DNA from: an uncultured Roseburia sp.
GTDB taxonomy: Bacteria; Bacillota_A; Clostridia; Lachnospirales; Lachnospiraceae
DNA: 7,885 nucleotides
Assembly (NCBI GenBank): GCA_900753715.1
Contig: CAAEAE010000010.1
Location: forward strand, 1 to 7,885
Direction: 5' to 3'
The position numbers and the translations under genes were made by a program. The notes under the pieces are model-generated. The model searched no databases. It saw only the letters and a list, made by a program, of their open reading frames with translations, and was not told the origin of the DNA. Numbering within the stretch: the first letter of the stretch is position 1; each line of letters opens with the position of its first letter. This document shows positions 1-6,319 of the stretch, in pieces.

Positions 1-1382
1 ATTTCATAGCCATCAGAGGTTTTTAAGGTGTCCACCCGCTCAACGCCCGGGGCGATCATAACATTACCCTTCATCAGCCAGTTCTGGTCATAAATGTTGG
101 CGTAGCTCTGAATCGAAGAGTCATTGTCAGGGTCGGCAAGCCCTGCGTTACCGGCGCCGAACCAGTTGCAGACGATCGTGCTGACGGTGCCTTCACCGTC
201 GTCATAAACGATTGCAGAGTTTTCAACCGCTACCTGATACCCATCGGGCAGATCATCCAAAACAGGCATGCTGGCTACGATCTCTCCGGTCTTCATGTCG
301 AGCGCGAGAAGCTTAACGGGGTCGGCGTTGTCGGTGAACAGTACAAGGTCTGGTGTCAGTGTGGGCGAGCAGCCGCCACCCCAGGCAAGGCCGCCGCCGG
401 TAGTCTTATCGCCATCATGACTGACCTTTGCACCGACACTCTCATATGGCGTGCACCACACAACGTTCACACCTTCTTCCGCACGCAACAGGTAGCAGTT
501 CTGGTTCGTCAGAATGACGGCACCGTCTTTTGAGGCAGCAATGCCGTTTTCTGCGCCCTCGCCAAGGGGCAGCCCGTAAACGAAGACAGCCTTTGAAAGA
601 TCAGTTTGTTCTCCATTCAGAATCGATTCTATCGCTGTGTGGGCAATGTAGCCGAGAACACCCTGCTGTTGCCGCTCGGGATAGATCCGGAAGCCGCCGG
701 TGGCGAACCAAAGATTTCCGTCGTAGTCAAAGACCACGGACAGAAGATTTTGTGTCAGTTCTTTACCGAGTGCAGTCTCAGCCGCCGCTTTGATATCGAT
801 ATCCAGAACCTTTTCGAATTCCGGAATGACGCTGCCGTCTTCCTCCGTCGCACGCAGTATCAGTACATGGTTGTTGCTCGTCGGGCAGACGATACGGTTT
901 TTTGAGTCAAGGAATGTGTAGGAACTCTGGATGACATAACCGCCGCCGTCATGCTGCGTAGGTGAAAAATAGCCGAGCGTCTTCGTTTCTTTGGCATTCA
1001 GATCACGGATGGCGATGCCGCCGAGCAGTGGCACGACCGCATGACCGTAGCTGTCAAAGTAAATCGCGGGCGAGGCGTTCGGGTTCGTTGTCTCAAAGGA
1101 AACATTGATTTCCGGATAGATGCCGAGCGGCAGAATTTCATCCGTTGAGTCGGTGTTGTAGCCGTCGTGATGGATGTTAGCATCGCTTTTTGCCATATAA
1201 GGGTTTTCATCCACGTGTTTGGGCTGTAAAGCCTTCACGGGCAGTGCACCGGATAACGGTGCAGAAGATGTTGTTTCGTCCTCTGCCGGTGTGGGCGTTC
1301 CACCGCAGGCCGCCATAGACAGGCACAGTGTTCCCGCCAGAAGAAAGCTAAATACAGAATAAATCTTTTTTCTTTTTTTCAT
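1..1382 (-). CDS. Secreted lipoprotein, probable beta-propeller (3' end outside window)
   Basis: About 460 codons are open from the ATG at 1382-1380 to the left edge with no stop, so the C-terminus is missing. The N-terminus is a lipoprotein signal: a basic start (MKKRKK), a hydrophobic stretch (residues 7-23), then a lipobox-like MAAC with Cys26 as the expected lipidated residue, followed by a low-complexity Pro/Thr/Ser/Glu linker to about residue 45. The exported part has repeated blade-like stretches such as FDYDGNLWFATGG, ASKDGAVILTN and LLALDMKTGEIVAS. These resemble PQQ/quinoprotein-type beta-propeller repeats, where each blade carries a small-residue/Asp-Gly turn; this family call is by eye. 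The gene is preceded by GAGGAGG inside the end of the upstream gene and overlaps that gene's stop as TGATG, so the two are probably translationally coupled. It would sit on the outer face of the membrane. Its ligand is unknown; a sensory or binding role beside a two-component system is inference. Confidence 0.85.
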   Translation of the reverse strand, partial: MKKRKKIYSVFSFLLAGTLCLSMAACGGTPTPAEDETTSSAPLSGALPVKALQPKHVDENPYMAKSDANIHHDGYNTDSTDEILPLGIYPEINVSFETTNPNASPAIYFDSYGHAVVPLLGGIAIRDLNAKETKTLGYFSPTQHDGGGYVIQSSYTFLDSKNRIVCPTSNNHVLILRATEEDGSVIPEFEKVLDIDIKAAAETALGKELTQNLLSVVFDYDGNLWFATGGFRIYPERQQQGVLGYIAHTAIESILNGEQTDLSKAVFVYGLPLGEGAENGIAASKDGAVILTNQNCYLLRAEEGVNVVWCTPYESVGAKVSHDGDKTTGGGLAWGGGCSPTLTPDLVLFTDNADPVKLLALDMKTGEIVASMPVLDDLPDGYQVAVENSAIVYDDGEGTVSTIVCNWFGAGNAGLADPDNDSSIQSYANIYDQNWLMKGNVMIAPGVERVDTLKTSDGYE

Positions 1383-1804
1383 CAATAATCCTCCTCATTG
1401 TTATGTTTGTTGTGATCCGCCCGGAATAAGGCAGACGTTTTTTTCCCATCTGACCATGTAGAAAGTCCTAGCTGAAACGCTTCTTCTGTTATTGGCTCTA
1501 ACAGAAAATAGTCTACACGCAGACGAAATGCATGCAGGGAAAAATCCAGATCGCTGCACCAGATGATGCGTGTTTCGGGAAAAAGCGTTCGCAGATGCTC
1601 CACTGCATTCAACCCTTCGACTCCCGGAAGTGCGATCACAGTGCAGGTTGGCGCATTTACACGCGCCACATCAAAGAACAACTCCTGCCCACGGTAACAG
1701 TCCATTTTGGGAAACAGACCGCGTTCAAAGCAGAACCGTGAAAGCTGCTCTATATAAAATGCTTCCTGTGTTTCACTACTTGTCAGCACAGCAATGTGGT
1801 ACAC
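1382..1804 (-). CDS. Stand-alone degenerate receiver-like protein (pseudo-receiver)
   Basis: This 140-residue protein starts at GTG 1804-1802. The reading frame extends to an ATG at 1864, but that lies upstream of the predicted transcription start, whereas the GTG has AAAGGGGGG about 6 bases before it. The protein aligns by eye along its length with the receiver domain of the LytTR regulator on the other strand (IAVLTSSE against IAIVDDIE; FRLRVDYFLLEP against FQVRAFHYLVKP). Every phosphorylation residue is changed. The acidic pair is Thr8-Ser9, the phospho-acceptor Asp position falls at about Pro60, the Thr is Ser84 and the conserved Lys is Glu103. There is no LytTR or other DNA-binding domain; only about 30 polar residues follow the fold. 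It probably acts by protein contact in the cytoplasm, perhaps binding the neighbouring regulator or kinase (inference). Its stop overlaps the lipoprotein start, so the two form one operon. Confidence 0.75.
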   Translation of the reverse strand: MYHIAVLTSSETQEAFYIEQLSRFCFERGLFPKMDCYRGQELFFDVARVNAPTCTVIALPGVEGLNAVEHLRTLFPETRIIWCSDLDFSLHAFRLRVDYFLLEPITEEAFQLGLSTWSDGKKTSALFRADHNKHNNEEDY

Positions 1805-1847
1805 AGCACTCCCCCCTTTCTGCCAGCGTTGATGCTTTCTGCTTGTC

Positions 1848-1875
1848 AGTATACGGATATGCAAACGCTTTTCAA
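1848..1875 (-). promoter_or_regulatory. Sigma-A-type promoter for the pseudo-receiver/lipoprotein operon
   Basis: Read on the minus strand, TTGAAA (1875-1870) and TATACT (1853-1848) are separated by 16 bases. Transcription would start near 1841, leaving a leader of about 37 nt before the GTG start at 1804. This supports the GTG and argues against the upstream in-frame ATG at 1864. The -35 box lies about 10 bp from the nearest copy of the CACGAAA direct repeat, a suitable position for an activator. Confidence 0.55.
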
Positions 1876-1882
1876 GCCGTTT

Positions 1883-1914
1883 GGCACGAAAGCCTCAATT
1901 CTGTCACGAAATCT
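1883..1914. promoter_or_regulatory. Direct repeat between divergent promoters, candidate LytTR operator
   Basis: CACGAAA occurs at 1885-1891 and again at 1905-1911, exactly 20 bp apart start to start. Flanking matches (G at 1883/1903, C at 1893/1913) give 9 identical positions of 11. LytTR regulators typically bind paired short direct repeats about two helical turns apart, so the spacing fits, although the motif is not the classical AgrA or ComE site. The repeats lie about 50-75 bp upstream of the predicted plus-strand start and 45-70 bp upstream of the minus-strand start, so one site could serve both units. Binding is inference. Confidence 0.4.
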
Positions 1915-1947
1915 GATTTTTTTCACTGTGCCGGTGTTGGACAGGTA

Positions 1948-1956
1948 TGATATAAT
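1948..1956 (+). promoter_or_regulatory. Extended -10 promoter for the LytTR regulator/kinase operon
   Basis: TGATATAAT is a perfect extended -10 (TGnTATAAT). No good -35 hexamer lies 16-18 bases upstream; the corresponding stretch near 1928-1933 is GTGCCG. A strong -10 with a poor -35 is typical of a promoter needing an activator, and the direct repeats at 1883-1914 could supply the binding site. The start would be near 1963, with AAAGGAG at 1975-1981 as ribosome site before the ATG at 1992. Confidence 0.6.
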
Positions 1957-1991
1957 TTGGTTGGAATCTTTTACAAAGGAGTCAGTCCAGT

Positions 1992-2708
1992 ATGAGAATA
2001 GCAATAGTGGATGATATCGAGACCGAACGTGCGCTGTTGAAAATGCGGCTTGAGCGACAGTTGAAGCTGCATGGCGTAGAAATGGAGATTTTAGAATTTG
2101 ACAGCAGCGAGAGTTTTCTCGCAGCAGAAAAAGAACGGCACTTTACTGTGGCATTTCTGGATATTTACATGAAAGGCTTAAGCGGCATGGATGCCGCAAA
2201 GGAACTTCGGAAGACGGACGCAGACTGCTTTCTGATCTTCACCACAACATCTACCGATCATGCACTGGAGGGCTTTCAGGTGCGGGCATTCCACTACCTC
2301 GTGAAGCCCTTTTCCGAGGGAGAACTTGCCGCTCTGCTAGCTGAAATGCTCGCTAAGCTTCCGCGCCCGGAGCCGATTCTGACGGTGAAAGTCAGTGGCA
2401 GCGACGTTCGCCTTCGCTATAGGGACATTATCTTTGCCGAGCATTTTGCTCATATGATCAATATCCGCACGACTGCCGGAAAAACGCTTGCCACGCGGCA
2501 AAGCTTTAAGGCATTTACCGAGCCGCTGAAAAAAGATCCACGCTTTTTTGTGTGCAGCCGAGGTGTGATTGTCAATTTAGAACATGCTGCTGATTTTCAG
2601 GCCGCCGCTTTCTGCATGACCGACGGCAGCCGCGTATATGTCAACCAGGAACTTTTGAAGCCTGCCAGACAGGCATTTATGGAATTTCTGCTGCAAGGGG
2701 GTGTATGA
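1992..2708 (+). CDS. LytTR-family response regulator
   Basis: This 238-residue cytoplasmic protein has the usual length and order for the AgrA/LytR/VirR type. The receiver domain (about 1-120) has the acidic pair Asp7-Asp8, the phospho-acceptor Asp57 in AFLDIYM, Thr85 in the IFTTTS strand and Lys105 in YLVKP, so all catalytic residues are present. The LytTR DNA-binding domain follows (about 130-235), with recognisable segments RYRDIIFAEHF, FKAFTEPL, FVCSRGVIVNLEHAA and MTDGSRVYVNQ. The ATG has AAAGGAG about 10 bases upstream. The kinase gene begins one base after its stop, so the two are a two-component pair in one operon. Family knowledge suggests it is phosphorylated by that kinase and binds paired direct repeats; the repeat in its own upstream region is a candidate for autoregulation and for control of the divergent operon. 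The physiological target is not evident from the sequence. Confidence 0.93.
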   Translation: MRIAIVDDIETERALLKMRLERQLKLHGVEMEILEFDSSESFLAAEKERHFTVAFLDIYMKGLSGMDAAKELRKTDADCFLIFTTTSTDHALEGFQVRAFHYLVKPFSEGELAALLAEMLAKLPRPEPILTVKVSGSDVRLRYRDIIFAEHFAHMINIRTTAGKTLATRQSFKAFTEPLKKDPRFFVCSRGVIVNLEHAADFQAAAFCMTDGSRVYVNQELLKPARQAFMEFLLQGGV

Positions 2709-2709
2709 G

Positions 2710-4029
2710 ATGAAAGATATTCTGCGTCCGATCCTGGAGTTGTCCGTTGTATTCCCCGGTCTTTTACTTGCATATTTCCCTGTAAAATCCTATCTGAAGC
2801 AGTCTCCCGGAAAGCTTGCCGCCCGGATTCTCCCACTGATTGCAGGATTATGTATCGGTGGTGGGATCGTCTGCTATCAGCTTCATGCGTCCACTGCGTC
2901 TGCCCTGGCAGGGATCACATTGCTTGCAATTGGGCTATATACCGGAACACTCCAAATCTCCCTCTGGAAATCCGGAACAATTGCACTGACTGTTTGCGCA
3001 GTATTTGCATGCATCAACAGCTTGTCCCGGGCTATCAGCGTTGCGATTGCTCTGCATATGCAGCTGCCACAGGACGAACCGTGGTTCTGCCTTGCAGCCT
3101 GTGTATTTTATAATGTTGTTTGCTGGATTTTGGTGCTGACAGCGTTCTATCCGTCAACCCATGCAGTTCGTGTGATGGTCGAGGACGATAATTTTGCGCA
3201 AACATGGTATGTGTTCTGGGTTTTGCCGCTGGTGTTCATTTTTTTGAACCTTTTTATGATTCCGCACTATCAGACGACACTTAGGACCGGTCGTGTATTG
3301 CAGGGATATATTGTGATAAGTATTGCACTTTTTTTGCTTTTGCTCTGGTTCAACGCAATTTTCCTGTTAATGGCCACCAGTCTCAACCGCAACGCAAGAC
3401 TACAGCAGGAAAACCAGCTTCTTTTCATGCAGCAGCAACGCTATGAGAATCTCAAAGCTGCCATCGAAGAGGTGCGGCAGGCGCGGCATGATATGCGCCA
3501 TCAACTGAACCAAATTTCCGCACTGGCTGAGACCGGCGATATGGAGAGATTGAAAAGCTACCTTGAAAAAACCATTTCCCGCATCCCGAATCTCGGTATA
3601 CACTTCTGCGAAAACCGCGCAGCAGATAGCGTCATCGGATATTATTGTGCCCTGGCAAAGCGCGAAGACATTCCCTTTTGTGCAAAACTCGATCTGCCGC
3701 AGACTCTTCCGATCGATGAGATCAACATGTGTCTGGTCTTGTCCAACTTGTTGGAAAATGCGCTCGAAGCCAGTATCCGCACTGCACCAGACAGACGGCA
3801 GATCAAAATCACTGCATATCTGCATGCCGGGCGGCTGCTTCTGATCGAAGTTGAGAATGCCTATGACGGCGAAATCAGGGAGAAGGACGGTGTTTTCCAA
3901 TCCTCCAAACGAAAGGGAAATGGCGTCGGCATCCAGTCTATCCAACATATTGCAGAAAAAAGCGGCGGTGCAAGTACGTTTACCTATCAGAATGGTGCTT
4001 TCTCCGCTAAAGTTATGCTCTGCGGCTAA
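2710..4029 (+). CDS. GHKL-type sensor histidine kinase (AgrC-like)
   Basis: The protein is 439 residues from the ATG at 2710. A GTG at 2701 is in frame, but AAGGGGG then sits right against it, whereas the same site is about 8 bases before the ATG. The first 225 residues are mostly hydrophobic, with roughly six or seven membrane segments and short loops. A coiled-coil linker (NARLQQENQLLFMQQQRYENLKA) leads to the H box QARHDMRHQLNQI with His260 as the likely autophosphorylation site. The ATPase domain has the N box NLLENALEA (Asn346, Asn350) and the G box GNGVGI (Gly403, Gly405, Gly407). This is the HPK10/GHKL (HATPase_c_5) arrangement of kinases that pair with LytTR regulators, often sensing peptides. 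No agrB- or agrD-like gene is visible nearby, so the signal is unknown. Confidence 0.92.
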   Translation: MKDILRPILELSVVFPGLLLAYFPVKSYLKQSPGKLAARILPLIAGLCIGGGIVCYQLHASTASALAGITLLAIGLYTGTLQISLWKSGTIALTVCAVFACINSLSRAISVAIALHMQLPQDEPWFCLAACVFYNVVCWILVLTAFYPSTHAVRVMVEDDNFAQTWYVFWVLPLVFIFLNLFMIPHYQTTLRTGRVLQGYIVISIALFLLLLWFNAIFLLMATSLNRNARLQQENQLLFMQQQRYENLKAAIEEVRQARHDMRHQLNQISALAETGDMERLKSYLEKTISRIPNLGIHFCENRAADSVIGYYCALAKREDIPFCAKLDLPQTLPIDEINMCLVLSNLLENALEASIRTAPDRRQIKITAYLHAGRLLLIEVENAYDGEIREKDGVFQSSKRKGNGVGIQSIQHIAEKSGGASTFTYQNGAFSAKVMLCG

Positions 4030-4053
4030 ATGCACATTTCTGCCGGCCGGATC

Positions 4054-4108
4054 GCTAAGCAATTCTTAGGCTTTTATGATTTAGGTACAGAGCTTAGACC
4101 TATCATAA
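4054..4108 (+). terminator. Weak double hairpin after the kinase gene
   Basis: CTAAG (4055-4059) and CTTAG (4065-4069) form a 5-bp stem with a 5-nt loop, followed by GC and TTTT (4072-4075). A second inverted repeat, 4074-4084 with 4098-4108 (TTATGA and TAGGT pairing with ACCTATCATAA after a 2-nt bulge), gives an 11-bp stem without an immediate T run; T-rich sequence begins about 10 bases later. It is the most likely end for the kinase transcript, but both stems are AU-rich and weak. Confidence 0.3.
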
Positions 4109-4122
4109 TGCTTGTCTTGATT

Positions 4123-4151
4123 TTGTTTTTATGCATCTTGGCTCATATATT
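4123..4151 (+). promoter_or_regulatory. Possible promoter before the LytTR relic/DUF3021 unit
   Basis: TTGTTT (4123-4128) and TATATT (4146-4151) are separated by 17 bases in the very AT-rich 4030-4239 gap, which has no convincing gene. A 9-base direct repeat, GCTCATATA at 4141-4149 and 4167-4175 (26 bp apart), overlaps and follows the -10. LytTR/DUF3021 operons are often autoregulated, so it could be a fossil operator. In sequence this AT-rich, such matches arise easily by chance. Confidence 0.25.
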
Positions 4152-4239
4152 ATACATCTTAGTAATGCTCATATAGACATATAGGAAAATATACGATAAA
4201 ACATAACCAGCTGGAAATGCGAAGTGATGAAATGCTTAA

Positions 4240-4467
4240 TGGTTTTGCAACCTAGAGGGAAAATTGTATCAGATAAAATTATCGGACATTTATTATTTTG
4301 AAGTGGTTGATGGAAATATTCTGAATGCTGATAAAATTGATTATGTGCAGCCATCGATTTCGGGAAGATTCGAGGCTGTATTATCAAACGGTGAAACTGT
4401 GATCGTATCGCGTAAATATGTAAATGATTTAAAACACAAACTCGGAATGTGGGGTGATAATTCATGA
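4240..4467 (+). pseudogene. LytTR DNA-binding domain relic with internal deletion
   Basis: The readable frame runs from just after a stop at 4237-4239 to the TGA at 4465-4467. It encodes LytTR segments that should lie far apart: LYQIKLSDIYYFEVVDG near the start of the domain, then at once ILNADKIDYVQP, GRFEAVLSNGETVIVSRKYV and a C-terminal LKHKLGM. In intact relatives from LytTR-DUF3021 operons (about 145-150 aa), some 35-40 residues normally separate the first two blocks, and about 40 more precede the domain; both are missing here. The first usable start is TTG at 4264, with GAGGGAAA just before it, so a 67-residue product could still be made. That product lacks much of the DNA-binding core, so I call it a pseudogene. 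Its stop overlaps the DUF3021 start (ATGA), preserving the usual operon layout, and its translation may still help that gene be translated. Confidence 0.7.
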
Positions 4468-4898
4468 GAAAAGTAATTCCGGTAATAAGAAGGTATATTA
4501 TGGTATGTGGAATTATTATGATTGTATCTTTTTTCATGTGTAGTCTGTTTGGACAGGAAACAGTCATGAATATTGCAGTATATATGGGGCAATGTATGTT
4601 ATTTGCGTTAGTGGCAGAGTTATCCGTACTTGTATATCACTCCAAGGAGGAGCTGACGCAAAAGCAGTGGTGGATACGCACCATCCTTCATTTGGTCATA
4701 CTGGAAGCTGTTTTGCTTCCGATTGCTCATTGCTGGCATTTTTGGTATAGTCCGATAGATGCGGTGATTTATGCGGCATTTATTCTGCTTGGAAAAATAG
4801 TGTGGCATATGGTGGATTTTGGAGTTAGTGTGAAAACAGCAGCCGATATTAACCGATTAATCAGAAATCGTAAAAGAAAAGGTTCGGCGATAAGCTAA
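4464..4898 (+). CDS. DUF3021 family membrane protein
   Basis: The 144-residue protein has about four hydrophobic membrane segments (roughly residues 11-29, 36-56, 71-90 and 98-118). Between segments two and three it carries the conserved loop HSKEELTQKQWWIRTILH, with its Trp pair and following His, which I recognise as DUF3021. The length is normal. Such proteins are usually encoded directly after a small LytTR regulator; here that partner is a damaged relic whose stop overlaps this ATG. The family is thought to modulate the LytTR partner from the membrane, so with the partner broken this gene may be an orphan. The last residues (KRKGSAIS) are shared with the start of an out-of-frame open stretch (4874-4966), so the original 3' end may have been altered by recombination. 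Confidence 0.82.
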   Translation: MRKVIPVIRRYIMVCGIIMIVSFFMCSLFGQETVMNIAVYMGQCMLFALVAELSVLVYHSKEELTQKQWWIRTILHLVILEAVLLPIAHCWHFWYSPIDAVIYAAFILLGKIVWHMVDFGVSVKTAADINRLIRNRKRKGSAIS

Positions 4899-4966
4899 AC
4901 TTTGAGCTGAGGGACTATGAAACGTTGTACCAGCTCGGTATCCCCTCCGGTATACTATTAAAATAA
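4874..4966 (+). pseudogene. 3' fragment of an unidentified gene (30 codons)
   Basis: In the frame +2 to DUF3021, an open stretch follows a stop at 4871-4873 and ends at TAA 4964-4966. Its translation has protein-like character (FGDKLNFELRDYETL, then YQLGIPSGILLK) in otherwise AT-rich non-coding DNA, and has no start codon or ribosome site of its own. I do not recognise the family. It looks like the C-terminal tail of a lost gene joined to the end of DUF3021, but chance cannot be excluded for so short a frame. The remaining gap to 5068 is AT-rich and holds nothing else I can support. Confidence 0.35.
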
Positions 4967-5068
4967 ATAGTGACTTATAAATTTGATAATATTTTCTAAC
5001 TCAGAAGTTGGTTTGTTAATATGAATGTGCCAAGAAACTTATAGTAGATTAAACAGGAAAGAGGTAAG

Positions 5069-6157
5069 ATGCGAAAGATTTATTTGGATAACATCAGATG
5101 GTGCACCATCATTTTAGTAGTATTTTTTCATGTGTTTTTCTTTTTCAATAATATTGGAATAACCGCAATTTTTGAGGGACTGCCGGAATATCATCAGGGA
5201 GATGGCATGACCTTTGCCGGAGTTTATCAGTATGCAGTGTATCCATGGTTTATGACATTGCTGTTCGTAGTGGCAGGTGTTGCAGCGTATCATACCCTGC
5301 AGCATAAAACAGCAAAGCAATTCATATCAGGCAGGAGAAACAAATTGCTGGTACCATCTACACTGGGAGTGCTGGTGTTTGGATTTATCCCCGGTTCTAT
5401 TGTAGCAGGGGCTTCTGCCGGAGCAGCACTACAGGCAGCCCCCGGCTTTGTGAAGTACATTGTTTATACATTATCAGGAATTGGCGCACAGTGGTTTAGC
5501 CAGATGTTATTTGTGATTTCATTGTTGCTTCTGTTGGTTCGTAAGGTGGTGACAGCACTGCAGAAGGAAGAGAGAAAATCCATTCAGAAAGAAGGTATAG
5601 TATATGTATGGCTGACTGTGATGTTTTTCCTGCTGTGGGGTGCCAGTAAGCTCTTGAACACGCCTGTAGTTGAATCTTACCGCTTTGGAATTTATACCGT
5701 TGCTTTCCTGCTTGGATATTATGTTTTTTCGCAGGATATTGTGATTGAAGTGTTGAAGAAATGGCGCTTTGTAAGCACACTTGCAGCAGTCGTATCTGGA
5801 GTATATTTCATTTACAGGGCTTATGGTATCTACTATGGTCACAGCAGCCTGCTTAGTACCTGGTATGCCAATCTCTTTACATATTGTATGATTCTTGCAA
5901 TATTTGGAATGTTTGCAGCCTATGGTGATAAGAAAAATGCGGTTACAGAATGGCTTGGAAAAATCAGTTTTCCAGTCTATATTCTGCATATTCCGGTAAT
6001 TCTGATTGCCTTATCATTATTGCAAAAGACAGATCTGTCTATAGGTGTGCAGTATGTTATTGTTGCCTTTGCAGCATATCTCTTCACGCCTTTAGCAGCT
6101 GTGCTGATAGAGAAAATTCCGGTTGTACGTTATTTGATTTTGGGGATAAAGCAATGA
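5069..6157 (+). CDS. Acyltransferase-3 family integral membrane protein
   Basis: This 362-residue protein is hydrophobic throughout, with about ten membrane segments. It opens with the family signature YLDNIRW followed by VVFFH: Arg10 and His21 form the R-X10-H motif in the first segment. Later matching features are the YPWFMTLLFVVAGVAAY segment, the basic loop GRRNKLLVPSTLGVLVFG and the terminal WLGKISFPVYILHIPVI stretch with its conserved His. Length and layout fit the OafA/OpgC-like acyltransferase-3 group (PF01757), which moves acyl groups across or onto envelope glycans, lipids or antibiotics; the substrate here cannot be told. AGGAAAGAGG ends 4 bases before the ATG. No clear promoter was found in 4967-5068. 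The genes on either side are not obviously glycan-related, so its job may be surface modification linked to antimicrobial defence, which is only a guess from the downstream TetR/ABC genes. Confidence 0.88.
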   Translation: MRKIYLDNIRWCTIILVVFFHVFFFFNNIGITAIFEGLPEYHQGDGMTFAGVYQYAVYPWFMTLLFVVAGVAAYHTLQHKTAKQFISGRRNKLLVPSTLGVLVFGFIPGSIVAGASAGAALQAAPGFVKYIVYTLSGIGAQWFSQMLFVISLLLLLVRKVVTALQKEERKSIQKEGIVYVWLTVMFFLLWGASKLLNTPVVESYRFGIYTVAFLLGYYVFSQDIVIEVLKKWRFVSTLAAVVSGVYFIYRAYGIYYGHSSLLSTWYANLFTYCMILAIFGMFAAYGDKKNAVTEWLGKISFPVYILHIPVILIALSLLQKTDLSIGVQYVIVAFAAYLFTPLAAVLIEKIPVVRYLILGIKQ

Positions 6158-6248
6158 GCGACCGATTATTGATATTTATCGGAAGATAGAGGAAGATGGT
6201 TATATGGAGATTGACATCTGTTTCCCATTAAAGACAAAACAGTCATAA
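6150..6248 (+). pseudogene. 3' fragment, possibly of a GyrI-like (BltR-type) regulator
   Basis: An open frame overlapping the end of the acyltransferase gene runs from just after a stop at 6147-6149 to TAA 6246-6248. It encodes ERPIIDIYRKIEEDGY followed by MEIDICFPLKTKQS. The ending, an IY segment, acidic residues, then EIDICFPL, resembles the strand that closes a half of the GyrI-like effector-binding domain of MerR/BltR regulators (compare DVEVCIPV-type endings). It has no start or ribosome site and looks like the tail of a deleted gene. The family match is by eye and weak; that it was once coding is more likely than the assignment. The rest of the gap to 6283 is AT-rich without a gene. Confidence 0.4.
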
Positions 6249-6283
6249 ACAAAATTATGTAAAAGTGTTTAGAAATATCTGAC

Positions 6284-6312
6284 TTGACAAACAAACGGCC
6301 GTTTACTATAAT
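6284..6312 (+). promoter_or_regulatory. Consensus sigma-A promoter of the TetR-family gene
   Basis: TTGACA (6284-6289), a 17-base spacer and TATAAT (6307-6312) match the housekeeping consensus in all twelve positions. Transcription should start near 6319. So strong a promoter implies tight repression, and a perfect palindrome fills the spacer. Confidence 0.9.
6293..6304. promoter_or_regulatory. TetR-type operator O1 in the promoter spacer
   Basis: AAACGGCCGTTT is a perfect 12-bp palindrome between the -35 and -10 boxes. A bound repressor would block RNA polymerase directly. A near-copy lies 28 bp downstream, centre to centre. Autorepression by the adjacent TetR-family protein is the natural reading. 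Confidence 0.75.
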
Positions 6313-6319
6313 CAAAACG

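Noticed and set aside
530..905. Two plus-strand frames of 87 and 99 residues
   Set aside because: They are antisense to the lipoprotein gene, have no ribosome site, and the translations lack domain-like character.
998..1210. 70-residue minus-strand frame
   Set aside because: It lies in another frame of the long lipoprotein gene, which explains the openness; composition is Arg/Thr-rich and no ribosome site is seen.
1805..1864. Longer N-terminus for the pseudo-receiver from the ATG at 1864
   Set aside because: The predicted -10 box lies at 1848-1853, so the transcript would begin downstream of that ATG, and the GTG at 1804 has a strong ribosome site.
2701..2709. GTG start for the kinase overlapping the regulator gene
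   Set aside because: The AAGGGGG site would touch the GTG; the ATG at 2710 has normal spacing.
3400..4062. 220-residue minus-strand frame
   Set aside because: It is antisense to the ATPase half of the kinase, whose H, N and G boxes are unmistakable; GC-rich codons leave the opposite strand open.
4169..4592. Minus-strand frames of 132 and 83 residues
   Set aside because: They are antisense to the LytTR relic and DUF3021 gene, both recognisable by sequence; no start signals.
5519..5989. 156-residue minus-strand frame
   Set aside because: It is antisense to the acyltransferase gene and rich in Cys, His and Lys as expected from a reversed membrane protein.
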